NCBI RefSeq assembly: GCF_020907985.1
Contig: NZ_JAJJPA010000008.1
Span: 62,001-126,000, forward strand
Direction: 5' to 3'
DNA: 64,000 nucleotides
DNA from: Kitasatospora humi
GTDB taxonomy: Bacteria; Actinomycetota; Actinomycetes; Streptomycetales; Streptomycetaceae
Part shown: piece after piece, positions 8,936 to 17,083 of the stretch
Layout: the number at the start of each line of letters is the position of its first letter
Position numbering within the stretch: the first letter of the stretch is position 1
Program-made: the position numbers and the translations under genes
The notes under the pieces: model-generated
The model's database searches: none
The model's input: the letters and a program-made list of their open reading frames with translations, nothing else
Told to the model about the DNA's origin: nothing

Positions 8936-9727
8936 ATGACCACGGATCTCGCCGAACTCCTCGGCACCCGGGAGAGCGCCGGCCTGGAGTTCAAGCGCAC
9001 CGCCAAGAAACCGGACGTCATCCGCAGGGCGATCTGTGCGATGGCGAACGACCTTGCCCGGCAGGGCGGCGGTGACCTGCTGATCGGTGTGGACGACAAC
9101 GGCGAGCCCGCGGACGAGGTCGACACGAGCGACCGTGCGCTGCTCGCACTCACCGACATGCGCGAGGACGGTCTGATCCTCGACCGGCCGTCGACGACCG
9201 TCACGGTCGAACCCTTCAAGGGCAAGCCCGTGATCCGGATCAGGGTCGAGGCGTCGGCAGCCCCACCGGTGCGGTTCGACGGGGTGGTCTGGGTGCGGCC
9301 CGGCCCCACCACCCGCCGCGCCACCAGGGACGACGAGCGGGTGCTCACCGTGGAGGCGGGCGGATTCCGCGAGCAGCAGCGGCCCGACTACCCGTTCGAC
9401 GCCCTCCGGGAGCTGTGCATGAATGCGATCATGCACCGCAACTACGAGACGTCGTACGCTCCCACGCGCATCGCCTGGTTCGAGGACCGGATCGAAGTCA
9501 CCAATCCCGGCGGGCCCTACGGCCAGGTCCGCAGCGACAACTTCGACCGCGTGAACGACTACCGCAATCCTTCGCTCGCCGCCGCCATGAAGTCGCTCGG
9601 CTACGTGAACCGCTTCGGCCGCGGCATCGGCCGGGTCAGGGCGTCGCTCCAGCGCAACGGGAATCCGCCGGCGGAGTTCCTGGTCGACCAGTCGTCGTGG
9701 TTCGTGACGGTGAGGAGGGCGCAGTGA
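8936..9727 (+). CDS. AlbA_2 / Schlafen-like ATP-binding domain protein
   Basis: 263 residues. The N-terminal half (residues about 1-115) has the AlbA_2 signature: ESAGLEFKRT, then GGGDLLIGVDDNGE. The C-terminal half resembles the HATPase_c_4-type ATP-dependent helicase-like domain: ELCMNAIMHRNYE, RIEVTNPGGPYG and FGRGIGRV. Such proteins occur as regulators and in defence loci, and AlbA_2 domains are related to Schlafen nucleases. ATG 8936 is preferred over GTG 8921 because the protein then begins just before the domain. The stop overlaps the GTG start of the ParA gene by 4 bases. Confidence 0.85.
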   Translation: MTTDLAELLGTRESAGLEFKRTAKKPDVIRRAICAMANDLARQGGGDLLIGVDDNGEPADEVDTSDRALLALTDMREDGLILDRPSTTVTVEPFKGKPVIRIRVEASAAPPVRFDGVVWVRPGPTTRRATRDDERVLTVEAGGFREQQRPDYPFDALRELCMNAIMHRNYETSYAPTRIAWFEDRIEVTNPGGPYGQVRSDNFDRVNDYRNPSLAAAMKSLGYVNRFGRGIGRVRASLQRNGNPPAEFLVDQSSWFVTVRRAQ

Positions 9728-10776
9728 TCTCGGTCGCGCTGTTCAACAACAAGGGTGGGGTCGGAAAGACGACACTCGCCTACCACCTGGCTTACATGCT
9801 GCAACGTCAGGGGGTTCGGGTACTGGCCGTGGATCTCGATCCGCAGTCCAACCTCACGGCGGCCATCCTCGACGAGGAGGAACTCGAGGAACTCTGGGGG
9901 AAGGACTCCGAGCTCTTCGCGCAGCAGAGCCATCCGGCACAGCGCAAGCTCTTCACCCGCACGGAGGGGCAGCAGACCATCGCCGACGCAGTCCGGCCGA
10001 TCCTGGAGGGCACCGGGGACATCGCCGCAGTCAGCCCCGTCAAGGTCAACGACGGCCTGTGGCTCCTCCCGGGCAACCTGGAGCTCAGCAAGTTCGAGGA
10101 CAAGCTCTCCGCGGCCTGGCTGACGAGCTACGGCGGCGACCAGGCGGCCATCCGCACGACGACCGCCTTCTACCGGGTCATCCTGCAGGCCGCGCACGAG
10201 GTGAGCGCCGACTTGGTGCTGATCGACGTGGGCCCCAACCTGGGGGCCATCAACCGGGCCGCGCTGATCGCGGCGGACACCGTGCTGACGCCCATGGCGG
10301 CGGACCTCTTCTCACTCAAGGGCCTGCTCAACCTCGGCCCGACCCTGCGGGACTGGCGGCAGAAGTGGCAGCAGCTGGTGCGGCCGCAGATCCCCGTATC
10401 GATTCCCGCGCCGATGGCCCGGATGCAACCGCTCGGGTACGTGATCATGCAGCCGGAGATGCGGCTGGACCGTCCGGTCCGCGCCTACGAGCGATGGCTC
10501 GCCCGCATTCCGTGGGTCTACGCCACGGCAGTGCTGGGAGACTCCGACTGGTCACCCACGGACCGTTCGTACGAGATCGCGACGCTGCGGAACTACCGCA
10601 GCCTCATGCCGTTGGCCCACGACGCCCGGAAGCCGATGTTCGACCTGCGTGCGGCGGACGGCGCGCTCGGTAGCACCCAGCAGTACGTGCAGACCTGCCA
10701 CCAGGAGTTCCGGGGGCTGGCCAGGGACATCCTGGCCAGACTCGAGGAGGCGCACATGGCATTCGACGAGGCGTAG
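9724..10776 (+). CDS. ParA/MinD-family ATPase
   Basis: 350 residues beginning ISVALFNNKGGVGKTT, with the canonical deviant Walker A motif at residues 10-17 (K10 and K15). VLAVDLDPQSNL is the A-prime motif and LVLIDVGPNLGAIN is Walker B. It is longer than minimal chromosome-partition ParA, with an insert around residues 45-110. No ParB gene or parS-like repeat is nearby, so plasmid partition is unlikely. It is coupled (GTGA) to the AlbA_2 gene and is the last gene of the plus-strand cluster. Its stop lies 12 bp from the stop of convergent pglW. Confidence 0.88.
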   Translation: MISVALFNNKGGVGKTTLAYHLAYMLQRQGVRVLAVDLDPQSNLTAAILDEEELEELWGKDSELFAQQSHPAQRKLFTRTEGQQTIADAVRPILEGTGDIAAVSPVKVNDGLWLLPGNLELSKFEDKLSAAWLTSYGGDQAAIRTTTAFYRVILQAAHEVSADLVLIDVGPNLGAINRAALIAADTVLTPMAADLFSLKGLLNLGPTLRDWRQKWQQLVRPQIPVSIPAPMARMQPLGYVIMQPEMRLDRPVRAYERWLARIPWVYATAVLGDSDWSPTDRSYEIATLRNYRSLMPLAHDARKPMFDLRAADGALGSTQQYVQTCHQEFRGLARDILARLEEAHMAFDEA

Positions 10777-10788
10777 CAGGCTCCGCGG

Positions 10789-13700
10789 CTACCCCTGGAG
10801 GGCCCGCAGCGCCGCGGAGTCCAGGTGCAGCCGCTCGCCGTCGCCGCCGATCACCTCGACCGTCCGGCCGTCCAGGCGGGGGGCGTCGCTCCTGGCCTCC
10901 ACCGGGCACAGCAGCCAGAGGCCGTGCGGGGCGTCGGCCGGGCGGCGGGCCGCGGCCTGCAGGCGGACCAGCAGGTCATGGCCGCCTTCCCCCCAGAAGC
11001 GCGCGAGCAGCCCCGCATCGTGCAGGAACAGCACGGTGCGGGGGGCAGCCGCGCGTTCCAGCAAGCGGGCCTCGACCCGCAGCCACACCGCACGGGCGAA
11101 TGACGCCAGCCCGGGCTTGACCCGGCCGGGAGCGGAGGCCGCGTCGGCGCGGAGCACCTTGGCCCAGTCCTGGCCCTTCTCCTCGGCCAGGGCGCGGAAC
11201 TCCTCCAGGAAGACGGCGCCGAGGTCGATCCGCTGGACTGCGAACGCTCCGGCCAACGCCTGGGCAGTGCCAGGCAGTTGGGTGCCCTTGACGGTGACCG
11301 CCAGGAATCCGCCGCGCTCGTGGCAGCTTGCGAGCCTGGCCCGGACGAGCACCCCCGGGTCGTCGTCCAGTGGCGCCCGACCCACCGGCAGCAGGCTGGT
11401 GACCGTCCCGGTCGTAGTCCTGGAGACAGCCGCCTCCCGCACCGGCGGGAAGAACCTCTCCTGCCGGAACTCCAGGGAGAATCGGGCCTCGCGGAGGGCA
11501 TCCTCCAACTCCACGTGGGTCGGCTCCGCCCCGCCGTCGAACAACGCCAACTCCGGGAACCGGGCGCGGACCCGGGCGTTGAGGTCGGCGACACCGATGC
11601 CCTTGTCGCCGACGCCGGCGCCGGCCTGCGAGATCCGCAGCGCGCGCTCCAGGGACAGGTCACGGGAGTACAGCTCCAGGCGGGGTGTCACCTCGGTCCG
11701 CGCGGCGACGGCGGCGGCCAGGGCCACCAGACGGGTGTCGGCGAGCGGGACGAGCCCGACCGGTGCCGGGACGGCACGCAGCTCGCGCACTACGGCGGTG
11801 GGGCCGGGCAGCGGGTCGAGCCGCGCGAGCCGCTCGGCCGTCTCGCCGAGCGTCGCCGCGTAGTCGGCGAGCTCGCGCGGGCTCGGATCGTCCGTGCCCG
11901 GCAGGGACTCGGCGGCGATCAGCACGGTGTCCGTACGGCGGTGCACGGCGAGCCGGGGTTCGTGCGGCCGCTTGGGATCGTCGCCCTCCCACAGCTCGGA
12001 CTCCGCCGCGGCCCGCACCACGGCGAGCGCCCTGGCCATGGTGCGTTCCCGGTCGTCGTCGACGGCGCCGTGCCGCACCCGCAGCTCGGCCGCGGCCTCG
12101 GCCGCGGTCATCACCCGGCCGGCCGCCTCGACGATCTCCACCAGCTCGTCCCGGACCGGCCCTAGCCAGTCGGCCTGCGCCCACTCCTTGATCTCGATGC
12201 GGTGGTGCCGGGAGACGGGTGGCTGCTTGATGTCCAGGTGTGCGGCGATCCGGGACTGGACCGGCCAGGAGCCGAGCGGCGACAGCTCGCCCTCCGATGA
12301 CGGCAGGCCGAGGGTGAGCCGGACCACCTGCTCCCGGTGGGAGTTGCGACGGCCAGCGGCGGGAGTCAGCAGGTCGGCCATCGCGTCGATGGACAGGACG
12401 GCGGGCAGCGTGGCCTGCGGTTCAGTGGCATCGGCGGGCAGGGGTGCCTGCGGGAGCGCTGTCGGGGCATCCGCGTACCGCAGGGCCGCCGCCCACTGCT
12501 TGCGTCGGCGGTTGAGCTCCCGACGGACCAGCGCGCCGGCACCCCGGGCCGCCGTGATCGTGTACGGCTGGACCTCCAGGAGCTCGCCGACCGTGGTGGC
12601 GCCCAGCCCGTTCGCCACCGAGACCGCCCGCGGCGAGAGCCCGGCGGCTTCCAGCAGGGTGCCGGCGTCCGCGGCGCGGGCCGCGGTGTCCCGGGCCTCC
12701 TCGGTGTCCTCCGCTATCGTGCCGACGGTGGCCGGGGTGGTGGTGGGCCGAGTGGAGTCGGCAGCCCGGAAGATGTCGCGCCAGGCATCGTGCATCTGAC
12801 GGAGCGTGTCGAAGCGGTGCTCGATGTCGCGGTGCAGCGAGCGCTGGAAGAAGGCCGTCAGGCCCTCGCGCAGGGCGGGCTCGAACAGCTCGGTGGCGAC
12901 GCGGAGTTCGACGTCCTCGTTGGTGAGCGGATCGACCCGGCCGTCGTCCCAGACCGGCCGTTCACCGGAGGCCATCTCGTGCAGCGTCACCGCTGCGGCG
13001 TAGCGCTCCGCGTGGTCGTCGAAACGTGGACGGCGGACGGAGCCCAGGAACGGGTCGAGGTAGCCGCGGGTGCCCGCCTTGATGTCCCGGTCCGAGGCGT
13101 CCGTGAGCGAGAAGTCGAACAGCATCAGCTGCTGGGTGCGGTCGCGCCGCTTGTAGACGGCGAAGTTGTCGGGCTTCAGGTCCCGGTGCCGCACGCCCTT
13201 GGCCGCCAGCTGGTCCAGCGCCTTGAACAGGTCGTCCCCGAAGCGCTCCAGCTCGTGGTAGGTCAGGCGGCCCTCGCCGCGGATCCGGGCGCCCAGTGAC
13301 TCCTTGCCGGCGTACTCGAGTTCGAGCACCGTGCGGCCACTCAGCTCGCGCAGGCCCGCCCCGCGCAACTGGACGATCGCCCCACCGCCGACGGCCTTCA
13401 GCGCCGCTTCCTCGGCGCGCAGCCGTTCGGCCTTCTCCTCGTCGAGCGCGACCTTGAACACCCGCTCATCGGTGAGCGTTTCACCGTCCTCATCTTCGAT
13501 CTCGCGGCAGACCAGCAGGGCGCGGGCGGTCGCACCGGTGCCGAGGACGCGCTCCACCAGCCACTCGCCGGCCAGTGCCTGACCGGGCAGGGCCTCCAGC
13601 GGATCGACCTCGGCGGCGCGGGCCGGCTCGGGGACGGCGGCGGCCCGCTCGGCTTCGTCGAGCAGGTCGACGAAGCGGTCCACCGAGCCGAGGCGGTCGC

Positions 13701-15210
13701 GGACGTCCGACCGGGTGGCCTGGAAGACCAAGTCGTCCAGGTTGTCCGACAGCCCGTCGGCCACCGCGATCATCCGCAGGCCGGAGTCGGTGCGCAGCCG
13801 TTCCAGCAGGCCGCTGCGCTGGGTGGCCGGGGGACGGCCGGTGAGCAGTAGGTACGACAGCGCGCCGAGCCCGAAGATGTCGAGGTCCGCCGGATCGGCG
13901 AACGGCTGGTCGGTCTCGGGGGCCAGGTAGACCTGGGCGGCATCCTCGATCAGCCCGGTATCCAGCGCCGAGCCGCCGATCGAGCGCAGCAGGGTGGCGT
14001 TGGTGTCGAAGTCACGGGCGGCGGTCTGCCAGTCGGTGATCCGGAGTTCGGGGCGGGAGCCGTCCGACCGGCAGGACACATAGACCGAGCGGGCAGCCAG
14101 GGCCCGGTGGTAGAGCGAGCGGTTGTGCGCGTATCGCACGGCCTCGGCCAGTTGGCGGACCAGGTCGAGGCGCAGTTCCGGGGTGAGCCGACCGCCGTAG
14201 GTGGCGAGGTAGTGGTCCAGGCGCAGGTCCGTGTGGCGGTGCCGGAACAGGATCGCCGGACCGCCCTGGTGCTCCCGGATTTCCACGGCCTCCGCGATGC
14301 CGCGGTGGTTGATGCCCTGCAGCACCTCGTACTCGCGCCGCGCCGCCCGCGCGGTGGCCTTGCGCACGGCTTCACCGGCCTGGGCCTCCACCAGGTAGAT
14401 GCGGACCCGGCCCTCCTGCTCGACCAGGCCGTCGTCGCGTCGGGCGAGGCGGTCTTCCCAGGTGGCTCCCGCGTCCAGCGGCCTCGGCTCGAGCTTCCAG
14501 GCGTCGCCGTACCGCAGGTGGGCGGTGGACTGGCGGATCCCGGCGGTCTTCAGCAGCTGCGGCAGGGTGTGGCGGGAGAACTCCGGAGTGATCCGGCGCT
14601 CGGGGCGGTCGGGCGGCAGGCCGAGGAAGTCCTGCCAGATGCGCTTGAGACCGGTCGTGCGGTCGTCCCGCCCGAACACCTTGATCTGCTGGACCTCGTC
14701 GAGCCGGCTGTCGAGATCCGGCGCGGAGAGGAAGACGGCAGGCTCCACCCGGGGGAGCGTGCGTTCGTTGATCCCCAACTTCCTTGCGGCCCACTGAAGC
14801 TGGCTCTTCAGCTCCTTCGCCTTCAGGTCGTTGAGGTGGAGTGGGTTGTCGATGGTGCGCATTCGGTCGGGGCCGTGGAAGTTCCACGTTGACCCGGTGT
14901 TCTCCAGACGGCCCGGGTGGCTCTTGATCTCGACCAGGTACAGCCCGGCGGGTACGGCGATCAGCAGGTCGCACTCGTTCACCCGGCCGGAGCGGGCGGT
15001 GAAGGAGAACGTCGCCCAGGCCCGGTAGGGCTCTGCCGGCGGCATGAGGTGTCGGATGTGGTCGAGGGCGTCCTGCTCGTGCGGGTACGGCGAAGGGCGG
15101 TCCTGGTGCCACTGCTGCACGGGCCGCGGCGGGCCGGGCTTGGGTGCTGTTGGGGACTTCGGTGCGGGCACCGTCCGACCTCCGCGGTACGAATCTCGTC
15201 TTCGGGGCAT
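10789..15210 (-). CDS. pglW: PglW, BREX-2/Pgl NERD and Ser/Thr kinase protein
   Basis: 1473 residues, as expected for PglW. A NERD nuclease-related domain covers about residues 35-150 (NECDLLIAVPAGLYLVEIKS). A first kinase-like region follows, with HRA in place of HRD and ITDW in place of the DFG segment, so it is probably inactive. The second kinase region keeps HRDLKPDN at residues 675-682 and DFS where DFG is expected. The C-terminal 600 residues are helical and HhH-like in places (TVGELLEVQPYT). In the Streptomyces coelicolor Pgl system PglW is an active kinase required for phage growth limitation. ATG 15210 follows a GGGGAC stretch. It is on the same strand as pglX but 6.5 kb upstream of it, with the ATPase cluster between. 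Confidence 0.92.
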   Translation of the reverse strand: MPRRRDSYRGGRTVPAPKSPTAPKPGPPRPVQQWHQDRPSPYPHEQDALDHIRHLMPPAEPYRAWATFSFTARSGRVNECDLLIAVPAGLYLVEIKSHPGRLENTGSTWNFHGPDRMRTIDNPLHLNDLKAKELKSQLQWAARKLGINERTLPRVEPAVFLSAPDLDSRLDEVQQIKVFGRDDRTTGLKRIWQDFLGLPPDRPERRITPEFSRHTLPQLLKTAGIRQSTAHLRYGDAWKLEPRPLDAGATWEDRLARRDDGLVEQEGRVRIYLVEAQAGEAVRKATARAARREYEVLQGINHRGIAEAVEIREHQGGPAILFRHRHTDLRLDHYLATYGGRLTPELRLDLVRQLAEAVRYAHNRSLYHRALAARSVYVSCRSDGSRPELRITDWQTAARDFDTNATLLRSIGGSALDTGLIEDAAQVYLAPETDQPFADPADLDIFGLGALSYLLLTGRPPATQRSGLLERLRTDSGLRMIAVADGLSDNLDDLVFQATRSDVRDRLGSVDRFVDLLDEAERAAAVPEPARAAEVDPLEALPGQALAGEWLVERVLGTGATARALLVCREIEDEDGETLTDERVFKVALDEEKAERLRAEEAALKAVGGGAIVQLRGAGLRELSGRTVLELEYAGKESLGARIRGEGRLTYHELERFGDDLFKALDQLAAKGVRHRDLKPDNFAVYKRRDRTQQLMLFDFSLTDASDRDIKAGTRGYLDPFLGSVRRPRFDDHAERYAAAVTLHEMASGERPVWDDGRVDPLTNEDVELRVATELFEPALREGLTAFFQRSLHRDIEHRFDTLRQMHDAWRDIFRAADSTRPTTTPATVGTIAEDTEEARDTAARAADAGTLLEAAGLSPRAVSVANGLGATTVGELLEVQPYTITAARGAGALVRRELNRRRKQWAAALRYADAPTALPQAPLPADATEPQATLPAVLSIDAMADLLTPAAGRRNSHREQVVRLTLGLPSSEGELSPLGSWPVQSRIAAHLDIKQPPVSRHHRIEIKEWAQADWLGPVRDELVEIVEAAGRVMTAAEAAAELRVRHGAVDDDRERTMARALAVVRAAAESELWEGDDPKRPHEPRLAVHRRTDTVLIAAESLPGTDDPSPRELADYAATLGETAERLARLDPLPGPTAVVRELRAVPAPVGLVPLADTRLVALAAAVAARTEVTPRLELYSRDLSLERALRISQAGAGVGDKGIGVADLNARVRARFPELALFDGGAEPTHVELEDALREARFSLEFRQERFFPPVREAAVSRTTTGTVTSLLPVGRAPLDDDPGVLVRARLASCHERGGFLAVTVKGTQLPGTAQALAGAFAVQRIDLGAVFLEEFRALAEEKGQDWAKVLRADAASAPGRVKPGLASFARAVWLRVEARLLERAAAPRTVLFLHDAGLLARFWGEGGHDLLVRLQAAARRPADAPHGLWLLCPVEARSDAPRLDGRTVEVIGGDGERLHLDSAALRALQG

Positions 15211-15671
15211 GCAGGTCCCCGCACGACCCTAGCGTGACACGCGTCGGCGGAGGACCGTTCGCCGATGACAGGTTTTCCGGGGCTGCGCACTTGGCCGACC
15301 GTCCGGCGGGGCACGGTGACTCCGCCGGCGGCGGAGGTCAGCGAGCAGCTGGCCAGTTCCTCAGGGGCGACCGAATGCAGCTGACCCTGCAAGATGGGGA
15401 TACTGCGCACCGAGCGCCGTTCGTGGATGTGGAGGCCACCAACGAGTACACGTCGACCTGTCCGGACTTGGTCTCCCCCGGCGCCCTGCCGCGGGCCGAG
15501 GTGCGGCGGGCGCGGCCCGGTTCGTCAACTGCGCGGCCGTCCGGCGGGCTTGAGGACGGAGTTCCCCGCCTCCGACGCCGCCGGCCGGCTCACCGGTCCC
15601 ACCATCGACGCCGCCGCCGGCCGGATCGCCAACCGAGCTTCCGCAGGGACGGGTTGGGACGGGGGAGCGGG
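15211..15671. other. 461-bp gap, no gene supported
   Basis: Open frames here have no recognisable family and irregular codon use, for example the plus-strand frames around 15394-15750 rich in R, P and G. It holds the pglW promoter region (right of 15210) and the 3 prime flank of the aminotransferase. It may be remnant sequence, but I could not match any part to a known protein. Confidence 0.4.
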
Positions 15672-16469
15672 TCAGACCTCCTCTCCCTCCGACGCCCAGT
15701 ACGCCGCGCGCAGCCGGTCGAGCACCGGGTGCGCGGGTGGGAACCGGTGACCGTCGACGGCGGTGAGCGGGCGCACCCCGATCGCCGTGTTGCAGGCGAA
15801 CGCGGCGTCGTAGCCGCCCAGTTCGTCGCGGTGCACCGGCTCGTCGCCGTGGTCGGCGTGGAGCCCGGTGAGCAGCCGCATGGTGACGCCCATCAGCACC
15901 TCGGCACGCGGCCAGACCAGCCGCCCGCCGCGCACCAGGCCCAGGTTCCAGGTGGCGCCCTCACCGACCAGCCCGTCCGGGTCGGTGAAGAGCACGTCGT
16001 CCCAGCCCCGCAGTTGGGCGTCCCGGCGCAGCCGCAGCGAGTCGTAGAGGCCGACGTGCTTGACCGCCGGGTCCACGCGCCGGTGCACCGCCGAGCAGAC
16101 CCGCAGGGGCGCCAGTGCGCTCGGTTCGCCGGCGGCCCGGGTGCTGACCAGGATCCGCGGATCGCGGGCGTCGGCCGGCCGCCCGAGGTCGAAGGCGGGG
16201 TCGTAGACCGTCACCCTGGCGATCACCGGCGCGGTCTCGGCGGCCAGCGCCTGCCGCAGCCGGTCGCGCACCAGGCCGGTGTCCAACTCGACCCCGAACA
16301 GGGCCCGGCAGTCGGCCGCCAGCCGCGCCAGGTGCAGCCCGAGCCCGCGCACCGTGCGGCCGTCGTCGGTGCGCAGCGTGGTGAAGTGCCCGTAGGGCGT
16401 CAGGGCCAGGGGCGCCAGGGCGTCGGCGGTCACCGGCCGGCCGTCGAGGATCATCATGGCCGCCAGCAT
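15672..16469 (-). CDS. Aminotransferase class IV (PabC/ilvE-like)
   Basis: 265 residues from ATG 16469; ATG 16457 would also serve. It shows the fold type IV PLP enzyme pattern: PYGHFTTLRTDDGRTVRGLGLHL (here in two parts, PYGHFTTLRT and GRTVRGLGLHLARL) and VKHVGLYDSL containing the likely PLP lysine. DGLVGEGATWNLGLVRGGRLV (VGEGATWNLG, then VRGGRLV) contains the E-G-x-x-x-N motif. Size and motifs fit aminodeoxychorismate lyase or a D-amino-acid/branched-chain transaminase-like enzyme; substrate cannot be told. It stands alone, 150 bp from the divergent M-box leader. Confidence 0.85.
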   Translation of the reverse strand: MLAAMMILDGRPVTADALAPLALTPYGHFTTLRTDDGRTVRGLGLHLARLAADCRALFGVELDTGLVRDRLRQALAAETAPVIARVTVYDPAFDLGRPADARDPRILVSTRAAGEPSALAPLRVCSAVHRRVDPAVKHVGLYDSLRLRRDAQLRGWDDVLFTDPDGLVGEGATWNLGLVRGGRLVWPRAEVLMGVTMRLLTGLHADHGDEPVHRDELGGYDAAFACNTAIGVRPLTAVDGHRFPPAHPVLDRLRAAYWASEGEEV

Positions 16470-16617
16470 GGCAGTGACGGATGCCCGGTGGACGCCCCCA
16501 CCCGCCGGGCGTTCCGCGTCACACGTCAAGGTTTGGTAAATGTGGCAAGCGTCTGTTCGCCCCGGGGCTAAGCTTGTAGAGGTTTGCGATGCTTCGCAGA
16601 CCGCAATTCGAAGGCAC

Positions 16618-16775
16618 CTCGTTCGGTGAGGCGTCTTCACGGACACAGGCCACTGATCCCAACCGTCGAGAGACGCTCCGGATCAGGACAGATCTTCCCG
16701 ACCTAAGGGTTGATCCCAAGTGGCTTCCGGCGAGTGGTGCCGGATCACGCCGTGAAGTGCCAAAGCTCTGACGAG
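16618..16775 (+). ncRNA. M-box (ykoK) magnesium riboswitch
   Basis: The segment holds M-box landmarks: CTCGTTCGGTGAGGC at the 5 prime side, ACACAGGCCACTGATCCC and GTCGAGAGACGC in the middle, and GTGCCAAAGCTCTGACGAG at the 3 prime end. The closing stem P1 pairs CUCGU (16618-16622) with ACGAG (16771-16775) exactly. M-box RNAs fold at high Mg2+ and switch off Mg2+ transport genes. The next genes downstream are a short ORF and an NRAMP-related transporter on the same strand. Called by eye; a covariance-model search would settle it. Confidence 0.85.
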
Positions 16776-16877
16776 TTGGGGTGTACCGGCCTGCCCGAGG
16801 CGGGTTGGTCCGCTCCTTGCCGTGTCGTCATGCGCGACGGATGGTCCGCGCGCACCGGCCGGGAGGAGGCGAGAGAC

Positions 16878-16949
16878 ATGGACTGCAGTAGTCCGGGCCA
16901 CAGTAGCCCCTTCCCCCGCCTGTCCTCGTACTCCAACGGCACGCGGTAA
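16878..16949 (+). CDS. Candidate 23-residue leader peptide in M-box leader
   Basis: A 23-codon ORF starts at ATG 16878 with an excellent SD (GGGAGGAGG, 16861-16869) and ends at TAA 16947-16949. The peptide MDCSSPGHSSPFPRLSSYSN plus GTR is rich in Ser and Pro. It sits between the riboswitch and the transporter gene, 134 bp upstream of the latter. Leader ORFs with Pro codons that sense translation are known in Mg2+ transporter leaders of other bacteria (MgtL type). A regulatory role here is inference from position and the strong SD. Confidence 0.55.
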   Translation: MDCSSPGHSSPFPRLSSYSNGTR

Positions 16950-17051
16950 CCACCTTCTCTACGCGCTGTTCTGACGTGGCGTCAGTTTCTTGCTGAACGC
17001 TGCCCGGATGCACCCCACGTAGGGCGGATAGCTGCTGCGTGCCCCCGAACT

Positions 17052-17077
17052 CCCCCTGATCGGGGGGCTGAGGGAGG
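17052..17077 (+). promoter_or_regulatory. Hairpin overlapping the SD of the transporter gene
   Basis: CCCCC (17052-17056) can pair with GGGGG (17062-17066), and the upstream CTCCCC can alternatively pair with the GAGGGAGG SD region at 17070-17077. ATG 17084 follows. The competing pairings could let the leader control ribosome access. This is a visual prediction only. Confidence 0.4.
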
Positions 17078-17083
17078 TTCGTC

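Noticed and set aside
9724..10776. Plasmid or chromosome partition locus
   Set aside because: There is no ParB gene and no parS-like palindrome cluster; the ParA is coupled to an AlbA_2 gene.
15211..15671. Short frames between pglW and the aminotransferase as genes
   Set aside because: Irregular composition, no SD and no recognisable family.
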